Positions 6,890-15,100 of a stretch of 54,659 nucleotides of DNA are shown in pieces; within the stretch, counting starts at the first letter, position 1; the number at the start of each line of letters is the position of its first letter. The DNA comes from a virus. The position numbers and the translations under genes were made by a program. Location: positions 1 to 54,659 of IMG/VR virus record IMGVR_UViG_3300025913_000045; one strand, 5' to 3'. The notes beneath the pieces were generated by a model, which was not told the origin of the DNA, ran no database searches, and saw only the letters and a program-made list of their open reading frames with translations.

Positions 6890-7051
6890 TTATTTGCTTG
6901 TTAAATGGGGGTTAACAACTGTGTATTGCGTTTTTACATGGCCCTTGCCGCCGCAATTCATACATGTTAAAAACCCATAGCCATATACAGTCTTTTTGCC
7001 TGTTCCGCCGCAACATGGACATTCGGCGCTTTCATATAGTATTGTTAGCAT
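6890..7051 (-). CDS. DnaJ-like zinc-finger protein, 53 aa
   Basis: Contains two CxxCxGxG-type motifs, CPCCGGTG (residues 11-18) and CMNCGGKG (30-37), which together would bind one zinc as in the DnaJ central domain. No J domain or other part is present, so it is a free-standing zinc finger that could bind RNA or a protein partner. The ATG at 7051 has an A/G-rich leader. It lies between two short minus-strand genes of the lysis-side unit. Confidence 0.7.
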   Translation of the reverse strand: MLTILYESAECPCCGGTGKKTVYGYGFLTCMNCGGKGHVKTQYTVVNPHLTSK

Positions 7052-7062
7052 CTTTTCTTTGT

Positions 7063-7365
7063 TTAAGTGGTGGGGGTTAAAATGATTTTGTGTAACTCGT
7101 CTTTGGCAGATTGTAATTTGCGCATTACCACGTCAATTGAATTTTCATTATCAAAAACCATTATCATATCCGGAAATGTTTCATCGGTTGTTTGTCCTTT
7201 TAATAAATCACCACCTGAACCAATTTCGCGAGGCGGTTGATTTTTGAAAACTACGGCTACGTGTCCCGCTTTGTTTGCGCCCCATGTGACAGCTATATCA
7301 CCCTTGCCAAACTCTAAAAGTGTTGGTATAATAACTTTTCCGTATTTAATGTTGCTTAATATCAT
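7063..7365 (-). CDS. Hypothetical protein, 100 aa
   Basis: First gene of the minus-strand unit that runs toward the endolysin. Beta-rich, with AVTWGANKAGHVAVVF (residues 24-39), then a helical C-terminus. No family recognised. A perfect Bacteroidota-type promoter lies directly upstream. Confidence 0.65.
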   Translation of the reverse strand: MILSNIKYGKVIIPTLLEFGKGDIAVTWGANKAGHVAVVFKNQPPREIGSGGDLLKGQTTDETFPDMIMVFDNENSIDVVMRKLQSAKDELHKIILTPTT

Positions 7366-7382
7366 TCTCTCTTTCTTTTCCC

Positions 7383-7414
7383 CAAAGGTATATTAATTGG
7401 GGGATAGTTGCAAA
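7383..7414 (-). promoter_or_regulatory. Promoter for the 7365-to-5802 unit
   Basis: On the minus strand TTTG (7414-7411), 20 nt, then TACCTTTG (7390-7383). This is a full match to the Bacteroidota -33/-7 consensus. It is divergent from, and does not overlap, the promoter at 7422-7451. Confidence 0.75.
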
Positions 7415-7421
7415 TAAAAAG

Positions 7422-7451
7422 TTTGATATATCGAAAATAATTGTAACTTTG
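7422..7451 (+). promoter_or_regulatory. Promoter with operator-like site for the HTH gene
   Basis: TTTG (7422-7425), 18 nt, TAACTTTG (7444-7451), then only 4 nt to the ATG at 7456. Transcription would start at or next to the ATG, giving a leaderless mRNA. Between the boxes is an imperfect palindrome centred on GATATATC (7425-7432), flanked by TTT and GAAA, a candidate operator for the HTH protein itself. Confidence 0.75.
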
Positions 7452-7455
7452 CTTT

Positions 7456-7731
7456 ATGGAAAATGATAAACAAGCAAAATCTTTAGAAGAAATAAAGCAA
7501 TTGATACAGGATATACCGCATTATATAATTGTGGCAAATGAAACCGACATACCATCTAAACTAAAGGAATGGCGTGTATATCGAGACTTGTCGTTGCGGG
7601 ATGTGCAAATGGTCACAAATATATCCAACGCTTATTTAAGCCAATTGGAAAACGGAAAAACAAACAATCCTTCATTCCGCGATATTTGTAAATTATGCCG
7701 GGCTTATAATGTTAGATTGATAATTGATTAA
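7456..7731 (+). CDS. XRE-family HTH transcriptional regulator, 91 aa
   Basis: Residues 33-85 form a Cro/C1-type helix-turn-helix (LKEWRVYRDLSLRDVQMV, then SNAYLSQLENGKTNNPSF and ICKLCRAYNV). The N-terminal 30 residues are a short helical extension. It has no C-terminal cleavage or oligomerisation domain, so it is smaller than a lambda-type CI. The divergent arrangement with the lysis-side unit and the leaderless promoter suggest it controls the switch in this region, possibly including its own promoter. Confidence 0.85.
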   Translation: MENDKQAKSLEEIKQLIQDIPHYIIVANETDIPSKLKEWRVYRDLSLRDVQMVTNISNAYLSQLENGKTNNPSFRDICKLCRAYNVRLIID

Positions 7732-7734
7732 CTC

Positions 7735-7953
7735 ATGACAATAACGACAAAATTTTCGATAGGGGATGAGGTTGAAATAGATTTTTCAGGCACCCAATTC
7801 GAGGGTAATGACTTCATACCTAAAGTGGGTAAAATTGCGTACGTTCTAAACGATGCCATTAAAGATACTTGTTATTTAGTTAATGGATTTTGGTTTAATG
7901 ACTGTAATTTAACTCACGCCACCAAATCAGACCTTTTAAAATCATTAGAATGA
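7735..7953 (+). CDS. Hypothetical SH3-like small protein, 72 aa
   Basis: Beta-rich (FSIGDEVEIDF, GKIAYVLND, TCYLVNGFWF), consistent with a small SH3-like barrel. Follows the HTH gene by 3 nt and overlaps the next gene by 4 nt, so it is co-transcribed with the regulator. No family recognised. Confidence 0.65.
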   Translation: MTITTKFSIGDEVEIDFSGTQFEGNDFIPKVGKIAYVLNDAIKDTCYLVNGFWFNDCNLTHATKSDLLKSLE

Positions 7954-8318
7954 AGACAGAAATAAAGAGCGCGGAAGCTATTGTAGACACATATAAAGGC
8001 AGTAGCGAATATCCGCAACTAATAACACGCCACGAAGCGGAATTAGCTTGCGAAGCCTATCATGAGCAGTTTGAGCGGTGGAATAAGGTTGAAGACAAGG
8101 AGGCAAGCACAGAACCCTATTATCAATTGGCTGATAGGGACGATGTTTACTTGGATATTTACTATTATATTCCAAAAGGAATAGACGGCAACTCAATGGC
8201 TTATTTTAGAAGCGTAAACGATAATTCAACATTAGATTTATCAGAAGTAAGCCACTATAGAGAATTTAACACAGACGCGCCCGATTGGGCCGAACTTCCA
8301 ATCCCACCACAAAAATGA
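7950..8318 (+). CDS. Hypothetical acidic protein, 122 aa
   Basis: No family recognised. Acidic and Tyr-rich (DVYLDIYYYIP around residues 69-79), no membrane segment. Overlaps both neighbours by 4 nt. Confidence 0.65.
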   Translation: MKTEIKSAEAIVDTYKGSSEYPQLITRHEAELACEAYHEQFERWNKVEDKEASTEPYYQLADRDDVYLDIYYYIPKGIDGNSMAYFRSVNDNSTLDLSEVSHYREFNTDAPDWAELPIPPQK

Positions 8319-8383
8319 TAACACAACAACAAGCAGAAAACATGGTATATGAGCAATTAAGCCTTGACTATACCGAAGCCTAA
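8315..8383 (+). CDS. Very short ORF, 22 aa
   Basis: The ATG overlaps the preceding stop. The product (MITQQQAENMVYEQLSLDYTEA) looks like the N-terminus of a longer helical protein, so it may be a remnant or a real micropeptide. Evidence is spacing only. Confidence 0.35.
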   Translation: MITQQQAENMVYEQLSLDYTEA

Positions 8384-8392
8384 ATAAAACAA

Positions 8393-8503
8393 ATGCCATA
8401 TAAAGTAAAAGTGTCGGGCAACGAAGTTAAAGTAATTGGCGACAAGTGGTGTGATATTTATACGGTTGAAATGGTTGCGAAATTATTTTTAATAGGACAT
8501 TAA
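8393..8503 (+). CDS. Small hypothetical protein, 36 aa
   Basis: MPYKVKVSGNEVKVIGDKWC and a short helix. A regular beta-strand pattern and close spacing to neighbours support it; no family recognised. Confidence 0.4.
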   Translation: MPYKVKVSGNEVKVIGDKWCDIYTVEMVAKLFLIGH

Positions 8504-8513
8504 CTTTTTTAAA

Positions 8514-8921
8514 ATGATAACACTTGAAATATTAGCGGCGTACTATCCGCACAAACTTAAAGGCATCTTTACAGACTTGCCCGGAGAAATGCCATTTGAA
8601 GTTGTCGGAATAACAATCGAGAACGAAGAAGAACTCGAATTAATTAATGTTAGAGGATGTCCCGGTAGATATGGTGGTCATGCTTCTGACATTAGTAATT
8701 TTAAACCCATTTTGCAACCATTAAGTGAGTTGAAAGACGACAAAGAAACAGCCATTAAAATTTATGCCATATCTTGCCGTGAACACCATCAAGCGTATTT
8801 AGATATTGTCAAAGACGGTGGAGATTTTGACACATTACCCCGGTACATATTTGACGAACTGTGCCGTCGCCACTACAACGTCTTCAATTTAAAAGAAAAC
8901 GAATATATAAGGAAGGGATGA
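8514..8921 (+). CDS. Hypothetical protein, 135 aa
   Basis: Starts MITLEILAAYYPHKLKG; the first 70 residues are beta-rich and contain the LINVRGCPGRYG element, the last 45 are helical with Cys/His residues (CREHHQAYLD, ELCRRHYN). Unknown function. Its TGA overlaps the next ATG. Confidence 0.65.
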   Translation: MITLEILAAYYPHKLKGIFTDLPGEMPFEVVGITIENEEELELINVRGCPGRYGGHASDISNFKPILQPLSELKDDKETAIKIYAISCREHHQAYLDIVKDGGDFDTLPRYIFDELCRRHYNVFNLKENEYIRKG

Positions 8922-9100
8922 AAGAGCAACTACAAAATTGGATTGACGCTTTAAAAGAAGTGCCTATAATAGAAACAAAAGTTCTAATATCTGATGGGGT
9001 TATTATAAAAACTGGCCACTTTATAAATGGCAAGTGGAAAGTTAGTGGATATAAAATTACTGTCACGCACTGGATGTTACTGCCAGAATTACCAATATGA
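8918..9100 (+). CDS. DUF551-like protein, 60 aa
   Basis: Ends in VTHWMLLPELPI, the signature of the DUF551 family (ITHWMPLPEPP), with the usual earlier W....P element (NWIDALKEVPI) and a KVLI strand. Small phage family of unknown function. Start at 8918 (MKEQLQNW) chosen for the 4-nt overlap with the previous gene; the upstream ATG at 8861 is rejected. Confidence 0.75.
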   Translation: MKEQLQNWIDALKEVPIIETKVLISDGVIIKTGHFINGKWKVSGYKITVTHWMLLPELPI

Positions 9101-9375
9101 CTGTACAGCAAATTATAAACCAATTACAGGAAATTAAAGACAAATCAATGAATGTTGTATTTACAACACCTATTGGTTTTATTGATGTGGATGCCATTAA
9201 TTATTGCGATTGGGCAAATGTTACTGTTTTATCTACAGAGGAAAAGCCAATAATTGATACCAACCCGCAAAAATGTTGCGGACGTTGCTTTGGTGATGAT
9301 ATTTGTGTTTTTGATTTAAACGATGACGGCAATGAAAAACAACTCGATTACACTGATTTATTCCCCGGCGAATAA
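9097..9375 (+). CDS. Hypothetical protein, 92 aa
   Basis: The N-terminus (MTVQQIINQLQEIKDKSMNV, then a VVF strand) resembles the start of small phage proteins that modulate or bind others, but no firm family. The middle has KCCGRCFGDD, a possible metal site with three cysteines. Overlaps the preceding gene by 4 nt. Confidence 0.65.
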   Translation: MTVQQIINQLQEIKDKSMNVVFTTPIGFIDVDAINYCDWANVTVLSTEEKPIIDTNPQKCCGRCFGDDICVFDLNDDGNEKQLDYTDLFPGE

Positions 9376-9390
9376 TAATTTGAAAAAGAT

Positions 9391-9495
9391 ATGAAAAATT
9401 TTAAATGGTTTAATGTGGTAGGCTTTATGATATCTACACCATTGGTTATTTTGGGAGTCATAACAAATCACTGGTTATCGGCTATTGTAAATTAA
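9391..9495 (+). CDS. Single-TM peptide, 34 aa
   Basis: MKNFKWFNVVGFMISTPLVI...: basic start and one hydrophobic helix (residues 8-25), ending in AIVN. Close spacing (15 nt) after the previous gene. Function unknown. Confidence 0.45.
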   Translation: MKNFKWFNVVGFMISTPLVILGVITNHWLSAIVN

Positions 9496-9529
9496 TTGGC
9501 GCTATTCATGAACCTTGTTTCAGTTTACA

Positions 9530-9814
9530 TTAACGCAAATGCCCCCAAAAAAACCAACAAGCCCAAAGCATAACACCGCTACAAATGATACGCTCAACGA
9601 TGTTCCATTGGTCTAAAACACCTAAATCGTATAAAAGGTAGTGAGAACCAGCAAGTGTATAAACAAAGCAAATAGCACTGAACAAACGAATAGTTAACAC
9701 CCTCATACGCCCGTCAACGGATTTAAAAAATTTCCACGCGGTATGCCCTGAAAGCAATGCAACGCTCCAATAGCAAAATTGGGAAAGTATCATTTCTATT
9801 AGTGGTGGGCGCAT
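9530..9814 (-). CDS. Membrane protein with about three TM helices, 94 aa
   Basis: Hydrophobic segments at about residues 11-24, 39-62 and 74-90, with aromatic ends (ACWFFWGHLR). Lies alone on the minus strand between plus-strand genes, like the holin-like gene at 4499. A holin or superinfection role is possible but not shown. A second ATG, 7 codons in, is an alternative start. Confidence 0.6.
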   Translation of the reverse strand: MRPPLIEMILSQFCYWSVALLSGHTAWKFFKSVDGRMRVLTIRLFSAICFVYTLAGSHYLLYDLGVLDQWNIVERIICSGVMLWACWFFWGHLR

Positions 9815-9886
9815 GGGAATAAAGATAGGGAAAATTTGTATATTTACATAACGGCAATTTAGCCAAAATTAAAAGCTTGACAGCAA

Positions 9887-10518
9887 ATGAAAAAACTTAT
9901 CTTGCACTTGTGTGCGGACTTAGGTAGTGATAGTATTTACTACCAACAATCATCAGAGTATGTTGTATTAAAAATTGGAAAGGACATAGGTGTTGAAAAT
10001 TACAAACCTAATTTAATGCGTCCATGGTTACCGGTACATGGTGTTATAGCCAATCCTGTATGCACAGAATTTTCTACCTTAAAGGGATTTGAACATGTGG
10101 GGGATTTAGAAAAAGGCATGTTTTTAGTAAGACATTGCCAAAGGATAATTAAGGAATGCAATCCGAAATGGTGGGTTATTGAAAATCCGTTTAATGGCAG
10201 GTTAAAAGATATTTTAGGCAAGCCTGATTACGTTTACCAACCGTGGGAATTTGGTAGCCCTTGGACAAAGAAAACGGCACTATGGGGTAATTTAATAAGC
10301 CCGAAAAGATTTATAAAAAATGGGAAGAAGTGCCTAACAAGTTGGATTTGTGGAAAAGGAAAAATAGGAAAATACCATCTTTAGCTTACCTGCATAAATC
10401 AGCAGTAAATATTATTACTGAAATGGAATGGGCAAAGGACTATATAAAGTGCGATACGGATATACGTAGCATGTGTTCAAACGGTTTCGCAAGAGAATTT
10501 TATACAGCAAATCAATAA
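9887..10518 (+). pseudogene. Cytosine-C5-methyltransferase-like gene with a -1 frameshift
   Basis: Frame 1 (9887-10384) encodes ANPVCTEFS (motif IV, Cys59), WVIENPFNGRLKDIL (motif VI-like ENP) and QPWEFGSPWTKKTALWGN, typical of short phage Dcm-like proteins. The natural continuation, WEEVPNKLDLWKRK to FAREFYTANQ, is in the -1 frame and ends at 10518. The switch occurs at A AAA AAT (10315-10321), which has the layout of a slippery heptamer; a seventh A would also restore the frame. It is therefore either programmed frameshifting, a real mutation or a homopolymer sequencing error. The likely role is DNA self-methylation against host restriction. Confidence 0.75.
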
Positions 10519-10556
10519 TATTAGTTCGTAGTTCCGTCAAGCTCTGCGGACTACTT

Positions 10557-10589
10557 AGCCCTGTCGCCTAACAGCATAGGGCTTTTTCA
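10557..10589 (+). terminator. Intrinsic terminator
   Basis: AGCCCT (10558-10563) pairs with AGGGCT (10579-10584), followed by TTTT. It ends the plus-strand unit that carries the methyltransferase and abuts the convergent gene at 10587. Confidence 0.75.
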
Positions 10590-10841
10590 CTTCCCCTTCA
10601 TGCTCTTAACCAAGGTAGTCAACTCCGTTAACGCTTGCGTCCCTGTTATAGCCGTTCTGTTCATTTCCTCAAACTGCTTTTGGATGACTTGGTTTTGCTG
10701 CTCCCGTTCACGGCGATGCAGGTCGTCCAATTTTTCCTGTGTTTCCTTATTTGATTTTACAACGTCTTTAAACAACTTAAACCCGGCTACAAACCCGGCT
10801 ATTAATATGCCAATGATGCCAAGTTTTTCGTAGTCTACCAT
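10587..10841 (-). CDS. BhlA-like holin candidate, 84 aa
   Basis: One N-terminal transmembrane helix (residues 7-24, LGIIGILIAGFVAGFKLF) followed by a long charged coiled coil (residues 30-60). This TM-plus-coiled-coil layout resembles BhlA/UviB-type holin-like peptides. It is the last gene of the tail-fibre unit. The distance to the GH25 endolysin (4 kb, another transcription unit) leaves the role open. Confidence 0.55.
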   Translation of the reverse strand: MVDYEKLGIIGILIAGFVAGFKLFKDVVKSNKETQEKLDDLHRREREQQNQVIQKQFEEMNRTAITGTQALTELTTLVKSMKGK

Positions 10842-11195
10842 TTATTTCTTAATCGCAGCCATAACATTATCAAACTTCGTGTCAAAATGCTTACGGTCTT
10901 CCTCACGGTATTTAAACAAGATAACAATATCATTCTTCACATCGGTTAAAACGCTGTCTACAGTGGCTTTAACGCAAGCAATGGCAACCTTTTCAATAAA
11001 CTCTTCTGTCTCAATTTTCTTGGCGTTAATAGCGGCCAGTCTTGCGCTCTCCTTATCTTTAAAGTATTTACCCATATAAGCAAGCGTAGCCCAAAGAAAA
11101 CCACCAACTGCAATCAACACTTCAAGTATTTTATTAAAATCAAATTCGGGATTAGGTGTAGGTTGTACCATTGTTATATTTTTATATGTGTTCAT
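10842..11195 (-). CDS. Membrane-anchored coiled-coil protein, 117 aa
   Basis: A TM segment at about residues 24-44 (ILEVLIAVGGFLWATLAYMG) and a long helical C-terminal part. Same topology as the next gene (10587-10841) but longer. ATG at 11195 overlaps the previous gene by 14 nt; MVQPTP, 8 codons in, is an alternative start. Possibly a holin partner or a superinfection factor; no firm family. Confidence 0.55.
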   Translation of the reverse strand: MNTYKNITMVQPTPNPEFDFNKILEVLIAVGGFLWATLAYMGKYFKDKESARLAAINAKKIETEEFIEKVAIACVKATVDSVLTDVKNDIVILFKYREEDRKHFDTKFDNVMAAIKK

Positions 11196-11553
11196 ATTTT
11201 TTAAGGTTACGTAAAACGCCGATAGTGATGACCGAAACAGATATATAGAGTATTAGCAATAAATATACCGCGTTTGTAATTACCCCTTGAAAACTAAGAG
11301 CATAAATTATCGAATTAACCGCAATTGTTAGCATCCCGATAATGCAAAAACTACGCTGATATTCGTCTTTAAACTCTTTGTGAATATCTATAGAATAATA
11401 AATTAATCCGATTGATTGCCCTATATAAAATACAGTTTTAGCATTGGGTGAGTACCAACAAAAAAAACCATATCCTACCATATAAGTAGTGTACATTGCC
11501 ATTATAAACAAGAACACTACTACATTCATCCGGAGTTTAAAAAAGTTAATCAA
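11182..11553 (-). CDS. Four-TM membrane protein, 123 aa
   Basis: Four hydrophobic helices (about residues 10-32, 38-56, 68-88, 93-113) and a charged C-terminus (RNLKKYEHI). No family recognised. Overlaps both neighbours by a few bases, so it is translated as part of the fibre unit. Confidence 0.65.
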   Translation of the reverse strand: MINFFKLRMNVVVFLFIMAMYTTYMVGYGFFCWYSPNAKTVFYIGQSIGLIYYSIDIHKEFKDEYQRSFCIIGMLTIAVNSIIYALSFQGVITNAVYLLLILYISVSVITIGVLRNLKKYEHI

Positions 11554-11903
11554 GGCGTTTTAGTTGGAAAGTCATCAACGCATTTAGTTCCGTTCCATGT
11601 TTGTCCCGGTGGGCACGGGTGTATATCCAGCGTCTTTACCACCGTTACTATTTCGCCAGCATGCTTATGAAACAAGCCAGATATAGCCCCTTCACCAAGT
11701 TCGATAAGTTTTGGTAGGTTAGCTATAACAATACCCTCTAAAAGCTCTAATAGAGGGTTTAATTTTTCTTTGTCAGTTGCCATTGTTTCCAATTTATTTT
11801 TTATATCATTAATTACGTTTTCAAATTCACCATTATCATGCAGGTAGTGCAAAATAGGAAATATCCTATTGGTTTGATGCGTTATTTCGTCTTTTGAAAG
11901 CAT
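11550..11903 (-). CDS. Hypothetical protein with CPPGQTW motif, 117 aa
   Basis: A helical N-terminal domain (residues 1-75) with a hydrophobic patch, then HPCPPGQTWNGTKC near the C-terminus (two cysteines about ten residues apart, a small disulphide-type loop as seen in secreted carbohydrate-binding knots). Possibly a virion-tip or envelope protein. The context next to the tail fibre favours a structural or adhesion role. Confidence 0.55.
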   Translation of the reverse strand: MLSKDEITHQTNRIFPILHYLHDNGEFENVINDIKNKLETMATDKEKLNPLLELLEGIVIANLPKLIELGEGAISGLFHKHAGEIVTVVKTLDIHPCPPGQTWNGTKCVDDFPTKTP

Positions 11904-11905
11904 GG

Positions 11906-12193
11906 TTAATATAGCCTAAACCACTTCGCCGTTGTCGCTTCGTATTCATAACACATACAAGCCCCTGTAGCCGCCGATGTTGGCAAGCTACCTAAAATAG
12001 TACCAGTAAGTGTTAATAATGTCACACCGCCGTTAAAAAACATCAACAGGTTATCCCTATCGTTTGGTGATGCAGGGAATGTAACCGTTAATGAAGCTAT
12101 AAGCGAACCAACGCCTATTACTACTTTTCCTACGCCTGTGTTAATGGTTGCACTGCCCGATATATTTTGTTGCCCTTCCGGTCTTAGTATCAT
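11906..12193 (-). CDS. Small virion-tip-like beta protein, 95 aa
   Basis: Gly/Thr/Ser-rich beta protein ending YEYEATTAKWFRLY. The end resembles the C-terminus of the adjacent fibre (YMLESDGTNWLKLN), and both look like the small trimeric cap domains at the end of phage fibres. Seven bases separate it from the fibre gene. Likely a fibre-tip or accessory receptor-binding protein. Confidence 0.6.
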   Translation of the reverse strand: MILRPEGQQNISGSATINTGVGKVVIGVGSLIASLTVTFPASPNDRDNLLMFFNGGVTLLTLTGTILGSLPTSAATGACMCYEYEATTAKWFRLY

Positions 12194-12199
12194 GATATT

Positions 12200-15100
12200 T
12201 TAATTAAGTTTAAGCCAATTAGTTCCATCTGATTCCAACATATACACCGATGAATTTACCAGCGCAGTCAAAGTGTTATTTGCCGCATCCTTAACAGTCG
12301 CTCCGGTAAAAGACCAACTAAACGTTCCCGATGTATTTTGATTCCAAATGCGTATTATGCGTCCGGTATATGTTGATGCAGTTGGTATTGATACTGTTCT
12401 ATTTGCTGTAACTACCGGTAGTTTAACTAATTGATTTGCGGATGTGACTGTATAATTAGCATCGGTGGCGGTATTAACTACATCTGCGCTAATTTTTAAC
12501 GCCATTTGAGATGCAAGATTAGCTTTACTAACTATAGATGTTGCTGTATCTGATGCTAATGTTATTGAACCTGTACCATTTGTTACGGTAGTGCCATATC
12601 CAGCACTTAAAGTGGCTTTTGTAAGTGTATTGCCTGTTGTATTTCCTATTAGTAGCTGTCCATTTGTGTAGGTGCTTTGGCCCGTACCACCATTAGCCAC
12701 CGGAAGTGCCCCTGTAACCTTAGTTGTTAAGTCTACGGCGTTTGCTGCTATCATGGCTGTTGTAATCTTACTTGCACCAATAGCAGCTACCAAGGATGAA
12801 TTAAATGTAATATCTCCGGTAATATTACTATAGTCAAGTAACCTCTGCCAGCTTCCAAAGGCAGACGAAAAATAAAGCCTATACCAAATTCCACCATTCG
12901 TGCTATAAGGATATGCGAATTGAATATGATTATTCGTTGCTGCTATACCGGAGAACTGTATATTTTGCACATAGTAAAGATTTGCGGTAGCCCCAAACCC
13001 ATTAGTTGCATTGTCTCTTAGTAATGTCGGGCCATATCCAGGCAGATTATTTGTCGCGTCATTCCAGTCAAGTGTACCCGATGTTGAGTTAACAATAAAT
13101 ATAGCCCGGGCATCTCCTTTAGCCAGTGCCCGATATGTTACAGGCCCATTACTTCCATCAGGGGCAGCAAGTATAGTATTTGCTGCCTGCGTAGTTGACG
13201 GGTCGGCTATTTGCGTGCCAGCCAGAACCGGATTACTTACATTCCCTGTCGTTTGGTTTCCAGTAAGCTGATAGGTCGTTGTACCTTTAGCCACATGGTA
13301 GATACCGTATTGCTGTAAACCATTGCTCGCGCTTAGGTTATTGTCGGACAGAACGAGGGTTGTTACGCTATCCGCTAATAAACCTGTTCTTATTTTGACA
13401 GCGCTTCCTGTGTTCAATCCGTTGTTCGTAAACGAGTTATTGGTAGCGGTTAACTTTGCCGCATTGCCTACTAATAGGCCGGTATTTTGATTGCCCGTAG
13501 ATGAACTATTATTAACTGTTACATCAGTAAATGCATTCAAAAATCCCGATGAGTATTTAGATAGGTTAATACCATTTTTGCCGCCATTGACATTTACGTT
13601 ATTTAGCTTTACGGTTAATCCTGCTACTTGTGGCGGCATATATAACCCGGCTCCGGTGATATTGATGTTATTAAAAATACCGTTTGAGTTATATAGGTCT
13701 ATTTCGGCAGGTACACCAGTGTACGACGTATTTATGGTTAAGCCATTAACAGCTATCTTTTGAATGTTACCAGTAATATAAACACCATTTACACCTGACG
13801 CTGGCGGACGGTCATCAATGGTTACGTTTGATATGGCTAATGAATTAAGCGGGTACGTACTACGAATCCCCGTTGTCGCCGTATTTGCGACTGTGGTATC
13901 TGCTATAAAATGAGTGTTTGAAATAGTCACGTTGCAGGTAGTAGCACCAACAGCCTCATTGTTTGTCTGGTAGCCACTTAGGTTATTGTAATGGATGATA
14001 GAATTATCCATCGTGAAATTAGCAGCGGCGTTATCCACACCGCCAATGGCTGTTACGCCACTAATAACCATATCATGCACAATCCCGTGCGCATCCAATG
14101 CGCTAAATGTAGACGTGTTACTATTGGTAAACGTGCCGCCTGTAATGTAAACTTGTCCTGGAAAGGCTCCACCTAAAGAACCTGAACCCCCGAATACTGT
14201 TTGATATTCAAGTCCACCTCCAGCGGCAACCGCGTGGGCTGCACCTCTTATATCGCAATCTTTCAAGTAGACAACCGATAAATCAGAGGCGTCAAGTCCG
14301 TAGCTTTCTCCAGATAGATACTTATAGCTGTTATATGCTCTGTAAGAGCCTTTCATAAATGAACTCCCGGCAATTACGGCAGCGGCAGCGAAGTTATCAA
14401 CCTCACCGTTGATGTCGATATTTGCGTACAGACTCGAAATACCTGTCGCAACTACGGTTGGATTCCCGATAATGGTTACACCTGCGCCTAATTTAAAATA
14501 AGGCTGATAGTCATTCACCCACACGTATGCAGATGTGATATTATACCAAAACGGTTCATAAACATAAAGTATACCTGTGCTGCTGTCGTAGCTATCAACC
14601 GTAACACGCTGACCCTTAAAATAATCTGTTCGGTAAGCATTTGGGTTAGCTTCGTTTGCATAAATAAGTAATGTCTGACCAGGCTTAATATTCAGACCTG
14701 TATTAAGCGTAACGGTTTTGGTATTGGCCGTAAACGCAACACCGTTTTGCAGTAACGCTTTTGTGCCTGTAACTTGAAGTAATACGTTTGCTGACGGTGG
14801 GAAATTGCCGGACGTTATTGCTTTTGCATCAATAATTCCGTATCCACCTATTTCTGGAATACCCGTTATATCAACAGTCCCAGTTGGCGTGAATATATAA
14901 TGCTTTCCGCTTTTTAGCCAAATGCCTTTACCTGTCGATTTGGCATATGCAATAGTGGCTAAAATAGCGGCTGTGTTGTCAGTTGTTCCGTCAATTACGC
15001 AGGTCGGGCAATTTTCTTCAATGGTTGTGTATTGGACGTATTGAGGGCGTAAAAATGTGTTTCCCCATCCTGTAGTATCGCCTTGTAAGGCAGCTTTTCC

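Noticed and set aside
7456-7731. Lambda-type CI repressor for lysogeny
   Set aside because: The protein has only a helix-turn-helix and no C-terminal domain, and no integrase or partition genes are present, so lysogeny is not supported.
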